A DNA stretch of 64,000 nucleotides from Macrotrachela quadricornifera (GCA_022393335.1 JAJEKB010020696.1:10472-74471); one strand, 5' to 3'; positions 23,029 to 35,500 are shown, counted from the first letter of the stretch. The notes: generated by a model from the letters alone, not told the origin. Made by a program: numbers and translations.

Positions 23029-25016
23029 TAAAAAATTTTATCAGAAAACCGCGGTGGTTGGCGGTATATGAAACCGCGGTTTTAAGCGGTTTTTCATGTC
23101 AGCGGGAATCAGACCGTTTATGCGGTATTTCAAAACCGTTAAAAACCGCGGTATTTTTTAACGCGGTATTCAGCGGTTTTGTGAAACCTCATAAACGGTC
23201 TGATTTCCGCGGTTTTGAAAACCGCGGCTCTTTTTTGACGCAGTATTCGGTGGTTTTGAGAAACCGATACTTACTTTCATCGATCTATTTATGTGCATGT
23301 ACTTAACTACCGACTCCTTTACCTATTGGTCTAACTATCTATCTAACTATCTAACTATCTAAATAACTATCTGTTTAACTAGCTAACTATCTAACTATCT
23401 ATTTAACTAACTAACTGTCCACCTATCTAACTATCTATCTAACTATCTATTTAACTAACTGCCTATCTATCTATCTCTCTAGCTGTCTAACTTTCAATCT
23501 AACTTAAAGCCTATTTCTCTAACTATCTATCTGTGTATTTATTTATCTGAGTAGTTGTCTAATTATCAAGTCAACTACATATTACCTCTTCGCTGAAAGC
23601 GGCTCAAAATCGTGATGTTTGGAGCCGCGGTACTAAAAACCGCTAAGAACCACTATATCTCACACCGCTGTTACGCAATAAGTTCACCGCGATATCTTAG
23701 AACCGCTGAAAAATCACGGTATCTGACACCGCGGTTATCTATGATCGCACCGCGCTCACCGAAAACCACGGTGCTTCTGAGAAAAACCGCGGTTTCTCAA
23801 AAATTTTCTCGTAGAACTACTGGGAATATTTTTGAAAAACTGGGGCACAATATCCTCTTTGTCCTTACACATTTCATGTTACTTAAGACACCGCGTTTCC
23901 AGGTGACTGTACCGCGGTACTTTAAAACCACTGTAAGTCGCGGTAACTGGAACCGCGGTTATCAGTGATCGCACCGCGGTATTTTAAAACCGCAAAAAGT
24001 CACGGTATCTGAAACCGCGGTCATCCGTGATCGCACCGCGATATTTCGAAAACGCTGAAAATCGCGTTATCTGGAACCGCGGTACATGATGCCCAATTGC
24101 TATCGAATTCGCGGTGATATAAAGTTCCTTAATCTGCAGCATCTAATACCGCAATTACGAACTGATCTGTCGCGGTTTATAAAACCGCATTTAATCGATA
24201 CATATATATATAAAACCACTGTTCTTGGAACAGCATCCAAACGATATATATAATACCACGGTCACGATCGCAGTTGCTGCGTTTTTTAATTAACTCGGTT
24301 AAAAAAAGCAGAAGAAATCGCAGTGTGCTATGGTATACCATGATCTGCCATCAAGAAATCGCGGTGAGTTTAGAAACACGGCGGTAAGCGGCGGTTTTAT
24401 CTTAAATTTTGTTCCATGCATAGTGGAATGAACAAGGCGATGATGTTGAACAAATATTTTGTTTTTATTACTCTTTCGTTCGTTCCACTAGCAATAGAGT
24501 CAAAAAATTTAAATGTTTTGTATAATTTTGTTCGGAGCATTGACATCAAAAAATAGTCTGATGGAATTACCACTGTTGACGAAACGTTACTAAATAAATA
24601 AATGTGTATACATCTACTTTTAAGGAAGAAAACCAATATAATAAATATTTAATTAATTAACTAATAATATCGTCTCTTACTACTTTTGATATTTAATTAT
24701 CTATCTATCTATCTATCTGACTTATAACTCAGGGTATCTCAGACCATGATTATTCATGAAGTACTCTGAGGCATTTGAAACCGTTAAGAATCGCGGTATC
24801 TTACACCGCGGTTATTCAACGAACACATCGCGGTTTTGAAAACCGCTAGTAACATCGGTATTTCAAACCGCGGTCACTCAACGAACACATCGCGATATTG
24901 AAAAGTGCTAATGACCGCGGTATGTGAAACCGCGGTCATCTAATGAACACATCGCGGTTTTGAAAACCGCTAATAACCGCGGTGAATGAAACCGCGGTTT
25001 TCTCAAATTTTTTTTT
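23029..25016. mobile_element. 2-kb element packed with ACCGCGGT palindromes
   Basis: Inserted into the right arm of the pogo-like transposon, with CCATG on both sides (23024-23028 and 25017-25021), a likely 5-bp target duplication. Ends are imperfect inverted repeats (taaaaaattt-tat-cagaaaaccgcgg and its inverse). By my count CCGCGG occurs about 19 times, mostly as ACCGCGGT in a loose ~50-60-bp rhythm with spacer words such as gatcgcaccgcg and gttttgaaaaccgc. Elsewhere in this AT-rich window I noticed CCGCGG only near 59692. A ctatctaa tetranucleotide-like tract (23330-23560) lies inside. No convincing protein. Confidence 0.75.
23325..23575. repeat. CTAT/CTAA microsatellite
   Basis: Degenerate tandem ctatctaactat/ctaactgt units inside the ACCGCGGT-rich element. 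A smaller related run sits at about 24698-24718. Confidence 0.85.
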
Positions 25017-25177
25017 CCATGGACGGTACGCCAACAGCAGCTAATATTTTAACCTTGTTAGTTTGGCGGTGAGAGCTTTCATTTGATGCCAAAATATCAA
25101 GTCTAGCTCCGTTACAATACAAACACCTCCATTGTGAGAATCACTTAGATAATTTAGAATTTATATTTAATTTTAGA

Positions 25178-25343
25178 TCGGTAGTATGTGTACCTCAAAT
25201 TCGTCTATTGTTCCACCTGATGTTATCGATGTAACATATGATACTAATTCAACTGTTGATGTTAGTGGTCGTTATGAAATAAAAGAAATAGTAACTGTTA
25301 CATATGATAGAAAACTTAAATTAAAAAATCTCTTTTTATGCTA
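25178..25343 (+). other. Possible exon remnant, unknown
   Basis: After a TTTTAG acceptor-like site, about 54 codons are open (IGSMCTSNSSIVPPDVIDVT, later VSGRYEIKEIVTVTYDR), ending TAA. The composition looks protein-like, rich in Val, Thr and Asp. No start codon context and no recognised domain. It may be a fragment of a gene split by the transposon to its left. Confidence 0.25.
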
Positions 25344-25672
25344 AGTTCTTGGCACAATGAAGCGAGGCGAGGCGGTGGCAAAGTGGGTTTTTAACTGCCT
25401 CACCGATCTCTGGAAAATATCATATGTTTTTTTTATCACTGATTTTTCAGTCTTAGTCTGAGCTTCTTTATTTTATTTTGAATTTCTTGATTCTCACTTA
25501 TACATTCTCATCAGCAGATCTGTAGTACTATCGTAGTCGAAGTTTTGTAGAGAAGAAGATTAATATGGAATCGAATTCTATTATCGCAAAGCATAAAAAG
25601 TATATCTATGTGTCATTCTAGAAGTAAGAATCGAGTAATAGAATTCAAAAACATTAATAATAAACGTGTTAA

Positions 25673-27790
25673 CCCATTCAACCCGATGAGACCCACCGGT
25701 GGGTCTCACTTTGTATTATCAAAATATCAGACAGAAAAGCACTTTCTCTCCTTGTTCTTAGGCCGTGCCTCACACAATATGAGATTTCTGCGTCATTTAT
25801 TTTGTAGAGAAATGTTTCTCGTTAAAGCAATCAAGACAAAAAAACTTGTCACAATCAGAACAAAAGGTTTTTATTTTTTTCGCTGTTGCCATCGTTGTTT
25901 CTCTTGATTGTTGTTGTCTAATTTTCTCGTAGCATCCAGCACAGCGTCGTCGAAAATCGCGAGCAGAACCGTCTTTTTCTTCAAGTTTATGGTCAGCAAG
26001 CTTATGTTTTGCTTGGGCAGCTGGTTTTTGTTTCACACCTCGCTTCAGGTTCTCGAACGACACACCAAGTATTAAAGATCGAACAAGACTTTCACGAAAC
26101 TGCAGAATGGGTACTTTGCTTGTAACGTAGTTTTCTTTGTATATCAAGTAGCTATTGACTAGTGCCGTCCCGAAAAGTAATTCAAATGCTACTTTCCGGT
26201 ACCACTTTATTGACTGTCTAAGACATGTGTAATACGATGATAGCTGATCAGATAAATCACTACCTAATCTTCCTTTATTGTAATCGAGTATAACTTGTGG
26301 CTTTATGATACGTTCTTTTTTGCTATTAGTACTTCCAGTATTCACCACAGTTGCTGAATGCGACGGCCTTGTAGATATCATCAATACATCTTTTTTGTCT
26401 TTCCACTTGATCGGTTTTACGCCGTCTCTATCCTGCAATCCGTAAACTTCGCCACGTGAAAGGTTTCTTCGAACAACTTCGCTGCCTGATCCCGCACGGT
26501 TAGTTCTCAGCGTTCCAATAAGATATGTATCATCTTCTAACAAACATTTGGCAAGAGGAATACTAGTAAAGAAATTATCCGCCACCACAGTTCGATAACA
26601 TCCCTGAAGACCATTCAATAGATTAATCACGACTGTTTGGGCATGTCCAAGACCTGCCGTAGGATCTTGTTGACTAGTATAAATCACAAAATTCCAGGTG
26701 TATCCATTGGTAGCTGCTAACTTGTACATTTTTACTCCGTACTTGTGCGCTTTTCCAGGAATGTATTGTTTGAAGAAAAGCCTACCTTGCCATGGTATCA
26801 TAGTTTCGTCGATAGTCACAGTCGAACCAGGTATAAATACTGACAAAAACCTTGCTCTCAATAAATTCAAGAGAGGTTTCAACTTGGAAAGCCTATCTTG
26901 ATTCGCATTTTCATTATCATTGTTCGAAAAATGCCAAAATTTGAGTAGTAATTCGAATCTCTCCCTCGGCATAGCATTCCGAATGATGTCTGAACCGTAC
27001 AGTTGACTATTGCTCCAGTAGTACTTCAGTTTTGGCATTTGTACCAACCCCATTTCGATAATGATTCCAAAGAACTTCAGCATCTCTTCATAAGTGGTTG
27101 GTTTCCATTGATGAGGTATTGACCGTCTACTAATCTCATGGTTTTGCAAGTACTGCTCCGCGTATCGATTAGTTTCACGAACTATGAGGTCAATAATTTC
27201 GTCCGTTATGAAATGTCGATAGCAATCAATAGGATTGACTGTATTATCGCCTGAAATAGAAGTTACTTCTTCAATAAGTCCATAATCTTCCATGAATTCT
27301 GCGTCGGATCCTGATTCTATGTCATTCCAGGTACATGAATCCATGTTATCACCAGCACCTTCTTCATTAGAACCGTCAGATTCAAGGCACATTGCATCAA
27401 AATCGTCGTCCAGAGAATCTACTTCACCAAGTAAGCTATCGCTATCTTCTGTATCCATTTCTTCAAACGACATGTGAATCACTATAAAACTCCGGTCGTA
27501 TTTATATACAAAACCATACACAGACAAGAATAAGAGAGAAAAAGCTGGAAACGTCCTCCTTTTTCTAGTACATATTTTGCGTAATATGGGAAAGAACGAA
27601 AAAGTAATCCGAGCGATTATTCAGCTCGGCAGAAGAAAATGACTCATTGAGTAGTGATATAAAGAAAAGAACGATAAATAATCGATAGAAGACAACGAAA
27701 AGGTCATTAAGTGTATTTATTAAAAGGTCAATGTCCATGAAACAACCTTTTGAAAAAAAATTTCGAGAAAACTGAATCGGGTTGAATGGG
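25673..27790 (-). mobile_element. Complete piggyBac element 2
   Basis: TTAA at 25669-25672 and 27791-27794 flanks 15-bp perfect inverted repeats CCCATTCAACCCGAT, different from element 1. A GAGACCCACCGGTGGGTCTC palindrome (about 25688-25707) lies beside the end that is 3' of the transposase, the same position as in element 1. The transposase is intact on the minus strand. Confidence 0.93.
25797..27473 (-). CDS. piggyBac transposase 2 (DDE_Tnp_1_7)
   Basis: 558 residues from the ATG that matches the start of transposase 1 (MSFEEMDTE). An 18-codon upstream extension is open but looks like leader. Catalytic blocks are TIDETMIPWQGR, VVADNFFTS and LGSDLSDQLSSYY. The C-terminal zinc-binding Cys pattern is CAGC, CSDC, CLDC, ending FNEKH. 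It is clearly homologous to the first transposase but diverged over the whole length, so the two are separate subfamilies rather than a recent duplication. No stops or frameshifts; likely able to act in trans on elements with matching ends. Confidence 0.93.
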   Translation of the reverse strand: MSFEEMDTEDSDSLLGEVDSLDDDFDAMCLESDGSNEEGAGDNMDSCTWNDIESGSDAEFMEDYGLIEEVTSISGDNTVNPIDCYRHFITDEIIDLIVRETNRYAEQYLQNHEISRRSIPHQWKPTTYEEMLKFFGIIIEMGLVQMPKLKYYWSNSQLYGSDIIRNAMPRERFELLLKFWHFSNNDNENANQDRLSKLKPLLNLLRARFLSVFIPGSTVTIDETMIPWQGRLFFKQYIPGKAHKYGVKMYKLAATNGYTWNFVIYTSQQDPTAGLGHAQTVVINLLNGLQGCYRTVVADNFFTSIPLAKCLLEDDTYLIGTLRTNRAGSGSEVVRRNLSRGEVYGLQDRDGVKPIKWKDKKDVLMISTRPSHSATVVNTGSTNSKKERIIKPQVILDYNKGRLGSDLSDQLSSYYTCLRQSIKWYRKVAFELLFGTALVNSYLIYKENYVTSKVPILQFRESLVRSLILGVSFENLKRGVKQKPAAQAKHKLADHKLEEKDGSARDFRRRCAGCYEKIRQQQSRETTMATAKKIKTFCSDCDKFFCLDCFNEKHFSTK

Positions 27791-27987
27791 TTAAGATGGT
27801 CCATAAATCCCTTGTCATTTTTTAATTTTGAATAATTTTCGATAGGAACATTCTATTCATCATTTGAATAAATCTTTTTTTTGGCGTGAAACTTGTATAT
27901 CTTTCGTCTTGATGCTTTTTTCAATTTCAATTTAGATCGTAAATAAACAGTTCGCATAGATCGATAGCAATCAACAAATACAGCAAG

Positions 27988-28386
27988 GCGGATTTTCAGG
28001 ATTGCCAATCCATGAGAAATCCGAAAAAAATCTGGAAATCCCAAAATTCACCAGCACTGTCCTCTTCTAAATGGAAGGATTTCGAGCTGAAATTTTTATC
28101 CTATGTAGGTCTCGTAGTATTTAAACTATGCTAAAAGTTACAGCGCAAACGGATGTTTCTCTCTCAAGATAATCAATATTCAAGAAAACTGGATTTCCTG
28201 ACTATGCTGTGAAATACGAGTATTTCTTGCAATCGCATTACCTTCAGAAGCGAACATCCGTTTGTACTGAAACTTTTAGGATATTCTAAGGACCATGAAG
28301 CCTACATATAGCAAAAATTTCAGCTCGAGATTCTTTCATTTGTAAGAGAACATTGCTGTTGGATTTTCAAAATCTGAAAATCTGCC
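27988..28386. mobile_element. ~400-bp foldback MITE
   Basis: Left arm from about 27988 (ggcggattttcagga, later gcactgtcctctt and gaaatttt-tatcc) is mirrored by a right arm ending about 28386 (aacattgctgttggattttc, aatctgaaaatctgcc). Arms are ~150 bp and moderately diverged. The 3' inner motif aaacggatgtt pairs with aacatccgttt. Non-coding. Confidence 0.75.
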
Positions 28387-28892
28387 ATTTCCCCCCTTGA
28401 ATTACAGAGTATCAAATGACTTTAGAATCTCACTTCACTACAGAGGGCATTCCAGAATTTCTTAGCTGTAACAAGATTTTTGTGCACCCCTATCCTCACT
28501 CTTAAGATAATGAAACAGCCTCTTTCAAATGGTGAATAGAATGTTCCTATTGAAAGTTATCCAACATTAAAAAGTGTCCGAGGGAGGGGGGGTGACCGTG
28601 CTAGCAATCACCTATATTCTCTCCTTTTTTTCTTATTGTGAGCCCATCTTTGTTCATGTTTGTTACTTTCGCGCTCTCATTAGTGCTCACATATTCGTCA
28701 CTTCTCATTATTTACTACTACTATTATTATTACATTCATCTTCTTGTCTTATTCATTATTTCATTCAAAATATATCATCTCGGTGGATTTGTATTCAACT
28801 TCATCAGCATCATCTCTCTTACTTCATTCGTCACTACAGAGTGGCACCTCAGGGAAGACTTATGGACCATTCTATATTTAATTTTTTATTAC
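28387..28892. other. Region 3' of truncated TBC gene
   Basis: Holds a G run (about 28581-28591) and T/C/A-rich plus-strand ORFs that look like composition artefacts. Expected downstream TBC1D5 exons are not found here on the minus strand. Confidence 0.4.
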
Positions 28893-30402
28893 TTGGAATA
28901 GAACCAATGGAATTTCACGTCCAAATAAAAGTCTAAGCCAACGTCTATATATAAAAAAAAAGTTAGTTTATTCATTCTTAGAAAAATCAATTTCTTACAT
29001 TCCATAAACCATTGGTTCAATATTTAATTCTTGAAGTTTAGTATAAAGTGGATGATCAAAATATTTTAATTGTTCAATAATAGAATTAACTCTTGTAACA
29101 GTATCATTAGTTTGAACTTGTAAATCATATCCTCGTTGAAATAATGTATTAGCATTCTAAATATTAATATTAAATAAACTCAAAAAAAAACAAAACAAAA
29201 TTCATCATACTTTACGTGATCCAATATTATATGGTTTAAAATCATAAAATTGTTGAAGATGTTCCATAATTTTTTCATAAATTGCACTAAGAATAAAGAT
29301 AAAGAAGAATTTTTTTTTTCGTATTCAAAAAAATTTACTAAGCATCAGGTGCAAGATATTCTGGATCATAAAGTTTTTTCATTAATTCATTTGATTCTGA
29401 ATATTCATTAATTATTTTACTTTCAGTATCAATTAAATAAACAATAACAGCAAGAATTTCATGCATACCCTTTAATAGATATTTAGAAAAAGAAAAAAAC
29501 AAACTAATAATATTATAATTATACTTGTCGATAAGGTAATGTTTGTTCATAATGTCGACTATGAATATATAAAATTTTTAATAATAAATCAAGAATATGT
29601 TTTTGTTGAAAATATGAAATTTCTTGACAACTTAAAAAAAAAAGAAGAAATTACAAGAAAAGAATTTCTATTTATTTACGTTCGTATAACATCTTGATAA
29701 ATATTATCTTTAAGTCCATCATATATATAATTTTGATACCATACACTCTAGAATATATACAGATATTTTTCAAAAAAAAAAAGAAAACTAATTTAGTTTT
29801 AATTACACTTTCTTCTTGTGAAAGTAGATGATCAGGATTATTTAAATCTTTATTATGTTGTATTATTTTTTGTATATCAAGTGGATATTTATCAGCAAGT
29901 TCAGCATATGTATCACGTGATATATCAAGAACTTGATTCCATTGACTTGAATCACGTGGTAAACAATGTAAAAATATTCGCCATAAAACAGTAGTAAATT
30001 CTGATGTTATCATTTCACGATTTAATATTTTACTACGAATTATACCATAATCAAATGAATCGAATAATTCATTAAATTGAAATCTTCTAGTCAAAAAAAA
30101 AATATTCATTATAGAATTTTATTTTGAATAGAATTTTACAATAGTGATGGCCTATTATCTTCTATATTGTTATTTGATTCATCGAGTATTTCAGTTGATG
30201 AAGATATATTCTCAGCTAAAACTATAAAAATAATAATGAATAAATAAATGAAATAAAATTTACATTCAACAGGAGTAGTAGGGTCAGATTGTGTGGATGG
30301 TGGCGGTGGTGGTGGTGGTCGATGTGGTTGAAGAATATGAGGTTCTGTATCAAATTCTAGTTTAGTAATTGATGCAGAAGTAATTTCTTCAAACGATGAC
30401 AT
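28893..30402 (-). CDS. TBC1D5-like Rab-GAP, 3' truncated
   Basis: Nine phase-compatible exons: 30402-30264, 30221-30140, 30086-29807, 29747-29680, 29630-29525, 29469-29339, 29286-29211, 29156-28999, 28944-28893. The N-terminus has a proline tract. The TBC domain follows TBC1D5 closely: SEFTTVLWRIFLHCLPRD, NPDHLLSQEE, arginine finger in IYQDVIRT, glutamine finger in YRQGMHEILA, then PDAYAIYEKI and IRWLRLLFGREIPL. TBC proteins stimulate GTP hydrolysis on Rab GTPases in endosome and retromer traffic. Coding similarity stops after GREIPL. The expected next segment (WDALFAD-like) is absent downstream, so about the last third of the TBC domain and the tail are missing. The remaining part has no stop or frameshift. 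Confidence 0.75.
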
Positions 30403-32512
30403 TGTTTTAGTTTTAATAAATGTATTTTTACTGCTTCTCAAACTGACAAATAATTATAAGAAGAAAAAGAAAAAGAAAAAGGAAGACATTTTAGAATGTT
30501 TGGGTGTATTTATTTTTTAACTTGTCTTCTCTATCTGCGTTATTTTTTTTCTTCTTCTTTGATTTAGAACAACGTTCTTATCAGTGACTAGTTGTTTTTT
30601 CGTTCTTTGTTAAACATTGTTTGATTATCATTCGAGAATACGAGTCATATTTAGTTTCTTTTGATGGTAGGGTCAATTTTAGATGATAAAATTTTCGATA
30701 AAAATATTAGTCAACTAAACACTTTTTTTTTGTTATGATTTAAATATTATCAATTTAAATCTTATAGTACATGTAGTGTTTTATGACAGATAAGAACACT
30801 ATTTCGATCGAAGTTTTGGAAAATCGATCAGATTTAATTGAAATATTCTGAGTAAAATACGAAGGAAGATCCATAATCATTTTTGAAATTTGAATTGTCA
30901 TGTTTATAAAATTAATCGATTTCGTTGTACAAAAAAGAAACATCAAAGTTGAATTCAATATTTTTTAAAAATGTAAGTTTTCTGTCATCTTAATAATTAT
31001 CTGAATTTGAAATTGAAGAATATTCTTCAAATATTATCAACCGTATATCTAATGATCTCTTCTTCTCACTTAATTATTTAACTAAATCTATTCGATAAAT
31101 AGCCAAAATGTTTAATATCAATAAAATCATACTATTCGATTTTTTCATTCAACAGTATCCAACTAAATAATAATTAAACTGAAACAAAAATAAATTATTT
31201 TTCAACTATCAATTTTAGGTAAGCAGGTTCTTTTATTATTCTTAACAAGCGATTTTTAATGCATAAATAGATGAATGTTTTTAACAACATTTATCACTTA
31301 TATATTGTTTTTTTAGGTGTTTTGTTTTTACTGAAGACGAGGTAGTCTTCGATTACATTCCAATGAATCACCCTTGTTTATAGCGACGTTCATATAGTAA
31401 GCTTCGTTCACTACGTAGTTACGATTCAGTTCTCTGTCGCATGTTTTATAAGAGCTATTCACTCGAATGAAACCTTGAGCGTTGATGTGTACCGTAGTTG
31501 TTTGCTTTGGTTTATTTAATTCTCTACTCAGTGCAATCGTCACATTTCACATTTTTTTCTGTTTACATTTGTTAAGAAAAGAGAGAAAAGTAAAAAAAAA
31601 AAAAGTAAAATAAAGTTGCTGATTGAGACATATGACGAACAGTAGTATGTAATCAATCCTTTTTATTTAGACACATAAAATTGTCCAGATATTTGCTAAT
31701 TGCTCTTCTCATAGTTACGACATTTTTACTAAGCTCAACTATTATCAAGATTTCATCATTCTCCTGTTCTTTTGAATTGGTTGGACAAACATCCAATATT
31801 AAATATAATTACCAGTGATTGCATCGAATTAATATCTAAGCAAGTAAAAAAAAGACACTTTGGAAAAATTACACAAATACTTAGTGAAAATTATAAACGA
31901 AGGAATTCGTTAGGTTATCATATCTCATAATTTTTATAGAGATTATTAATATTTATAGTTTGTTTTCATATTTTTTGTTGTAAAAATGTACATGTTTCTG
32001 ACTAAGTTTATCACGATTTTTTTGTGGGCTGATCTTGTCATTTCTTTACTAAAGGCTTGAGCTGATGTAACTTCGATTTCAAAAGAACCTTAATACGAAG
32101 AATCAAATCATATGTCAGCAAAAATCTGATACAATTTTGGTAAATCCTGACGATAGCTTACACGCTCAATTTATTGAGAATTTACGTAGGAACTTGAATA
32201 AATTCTGATAAGTGTTCGGTATAATCATAAGAATCTTGAAAATCAAAATTAATAGATTTTTAAACAAAATCCGAAGCGGGACTGGATAAAATCTTTGCCA
32301 ATTTTGTGAGTTTACTACCATTCACTTCAATAGTGTTACATATCCCAAATTTCGAACTATGTGACACTATTCCTTACACGCATATAAAAACCACTTCCCA
32401 GACTCGTAATGAAGTTTGTAGTGTCATATTAGTGAAAGGCGATTTTTTTCATTCTCACTAATGAATCTTTGTTTTCTTCCTATTCTGCGAGTTACTATTT
32501 TTTAGAAAAAAA
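30403..32512. other. Intergenic, no gene recognised
   Basis: AT-rich spacer between divergent genes, probably with both promoters. One 71-codon minus-strand ORF (31328-31543) is open but matches nothing I recognise. A short inverted pair (atagtgttacatat / atgtgacactat) lies near 32330-32372. Confidence 0.5.
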
Positions 32513-35500
32513 ATGTCACACGTTATGCTATCTTACAACCACCACGATCAAAAACTTGTTAGAAGAGTTTACGATTATCTAACGGCAAACAATATCAAAG
32601 TTTGGATGGATATCGAAGGAGGCATGAAAGACGATATATTCCAAACGTAAATAACTACAGAACTGAAATTTCCTATGTATAAATATTGATCTTTTTGTTG
32701 AAGTATGGCTGAAAGTGTTGAAAATGCATCTGTCGTGGTTGCATTTCTTTCAGAAGATTATCAAAAGTCGAAAAATTGCCAAACAGAATTACAGTACGCA
32801 GGAACAAAGCAAAAACGGATCATACCAGTGACATTGGTCCGCAGGTGGAAACCTTCCGGTTGGCTAGGTAAGCAAGCGTTTTCTACATCCGCTCTTAAAC
32901 AATTACTTGATATCAGGCAGCATTTCAATAAAAATCGTTGTCAACAAAATGTTATACGAATTTCTTGTAATCAGGATACAGGTCTAGGTGTTTCTACGAG
33001 TGTCGGTCTGATCGTCAGCTACGTATTATGTAAATACCTTCAAATTCGAATATCTCGCTCACTTCACAGTAAGGACCGCTCATATTTTACAATATGTCTA
33101 ATTACCTTAATGGACAACAAAAACATATTCGTCGTTTGATATGAGAACGAAGATGATAAACATCTAAATAATTTTCTTGACGGGTATAAATGCGAGTGTC
33201 GACTAATCTTTATCGCCATTTACATTTATAGTTGCCCTTGCATACCCACAGGTTTACACATCCAATCTGTGCTTCCATCCTTCTGAGAATAGATTTTAAA
33301 TGTTATAGCAATTTGAGATTGCTTTAAGCAAACTCCCTGACGTATTAGAATAATCCAAACAATTTAGTAGTAACTATTATGGGGTTTCCCGATGCCACTT
33401 GAGAAAACATAAATGTGATTGGCCGATTTTCTGGAAGAGATCTTCTCACATTGGTGATTCTTGTAATAGTGCCCCCTAATCTCCCTAGAGTGGAAGCAGT
33501 GTTCAAAATGCCTGTAGCTAGCTATTTCTCGAGTTTTTTATTACACTTCCTCATTATGTACCTTTTCTTTATTAGGTGTAATAACAGCTGGTCTTGTAAG
33601 GATTAACTTTTACGACGTTACTGATGAAAATTTTAATGCTAAAGGAAATGAGTTAATTGCTCGTATTAAAGACGAAACAGAAGACAAACAACTGGTGAGT
33701 CAACTAATATTCTCCATTTTTTATTTTGAATTATATCAAGTTCTAAAAATGATTTCGAAATTAAGTAAAATAAAACTTTTACACTTTCATGGTTTATTCA
33801 TATTAAGTTTGAGTATCGCGGGAATAGGATAGAGATATAGAATAATTTAATTTAATTTTTAGTTTCATAACTTTTAAGTAAGAAATTATTTTAATTTAAA
33901 TTAAAATCAATCATCAGTAATTAAAATATAACCGAACTTGAGAGATACATTATTTCAATCTTTATTTGTTCCGTTGTATTTGTTTAGTTTAAGCGAATGA
34001 AAGAATCTGAACATAAATTAGACCAAGCTAAACAACTAAATTCCCCAATAATGATAAAATTCCATAAAGTTACAGGAGATGTTGGGAAACTATCTTGAGA
34101 AGAGCTTCTATTATTTTGTCAGATTTCTTATTCGTATAGACTTCCCACAGTAAGATATAGTGCTAATTCGTCAATATTTCTTCATTTCACATTATCTCTT
34201 ACATCTATACTTTTTATATTTTGCTCATATATCACAAGGAAATAATAACCGAAGAATCTGTTATGGCTTCATGAAAATCTTTTGATAACTTCATATCATT
34301 TTCACTTTTCATGACAGATATCAAGTCTCTTTTAAATTTCTCTCCCTTGAATGCTAATCTAGATAATAAGAGAGTATAAATGAGAATAGAGTATTCACTT
34401 AAATTCTACTATGAACATCAACTCGAATTTTTCTTTACTCACACGCACATGTTCCAGAAATTTGAAACGAAGTTGAAAATAAACTTTAGCTTCGCCATTA
34501 CATTAGTGAGTGATAGTTTCTTCCGAATTTGAATGCTTCTATTTGTAGGTAAATGAGTTACACGTTATGCTATCTTACTCTTTCCAAGATCAAAAAGTTG
34601 TTAAAAGAACTTATAATTATCTAATGTCACAGAATATCAAAGTTTGGTATATGGAAGAAGACATGAAAGCAAACATATACGAAGCGTAAATAACAATAGA
34701 ACTAAGGTTCCGTATTTAAATATATTGATCTTTTTTGTTGAAGTATGGCTGAAGGTGTCGAAAATGCATCTGTCGTAGTTGCATTTCTTACGCAGTACTA
34801 TCAAGATTCGAAAAGCTGCCAAATAGAATTGAATTATGCAAAACAGAAGCAAAAACGCATCGTACCAGTAGGATTGTCCCGTACATGGAGACCTTCCGGT
34901 TGGCTAGGTATGTACATCCAGCCTATGCTTTCATCCTTCTAACAATAAATTTTAAGAAATAGTGGTTTTGTAACTGTTTTAACTAAACACCCTGCGTCGT
35001 AGTAGAATGATTCGGACATTTTAGTAGTAATTGTTACAGATATTGGTGATCCTGCTTGGGATGGCACAAATATGTAATTAAACGACTCTCGAAAGAGACC
35101 TTCTTATATTGATGGTTCTTCTAATAAAGTTTCCTTTTGTCACGAGGGTACGAGCCATGTTGAAAATGTCTATAGACAATTACTTAGTGAGTTGTTCGTT
35201 GTATTTCCTATGGTATTCTTTGTACAACTTTCCAAAGAATTCTTCAGTTCGATATCAATTTAATTCTCTTGAGAATGATCTAAAAACATTTCATAGTTTC
35301 GACTAGCTTTCTCTTGTGAACTACTCCTTTTATTGTCTCAAGAAATTTATAGCGAAATCTGTGGGAACTATCAGAAAATCACTGACAAACTGTTTGAAAT
35401 ATGTATTAAAAATTATTAAAATATCTCTAGATTAGATTCTGAATGATCCTCCTGAGAGAAATTCGCCACATGCCTCTAAAAACATCCGTCGATAATCGTT

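Larger units (their letters stand above)
20576..25142 (-). mobile_element. pogo/Tc5-like transposon with long inverted arms
   Basis: The left arm (20576-20861) reappears inverted on the right in two pieces, 22853-23023 and 25022-25142. The right arm is split by the ACCGCGGT-rich element. Shared words include ctcaccgtt-aaactaacaaggtt, gctgctgttggcgtac and caatagcattaagattac. Arms end near attct-acaatgga. Between the arms lies a minus-strand transposase remnant (21073-22618). Target duplication not resolved. Confidence 0.75.

Noticed and set aside
23325..23575. CTAT/CTAA repeats as a possible CRISPR array
   Set aside because: Unit is 4 bp and degenerate with no unique spacers; simple microsatellite inside a eukaryotic repeat element.
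23029..24000. Open frames of about 110-118 codons in the ACCGCGGT element
   Set aside because: Residue pattern simply follows the repeated DNA word (NRG, TAV, KPR); not a protein fold.
28574..28936. Overlapping plus-strand hydrophobic ORFs
   Set aside because: They run antisense to the last TBC1D5 exon and through T/C-rich low-complexity sequence; no start context or domain.
31328..31543. 71-codon minus-strand ORF as a small secreted peptide gene
   Set aside because: No signal peptide, splice sites or recognisable similarity; length is possible by chance.
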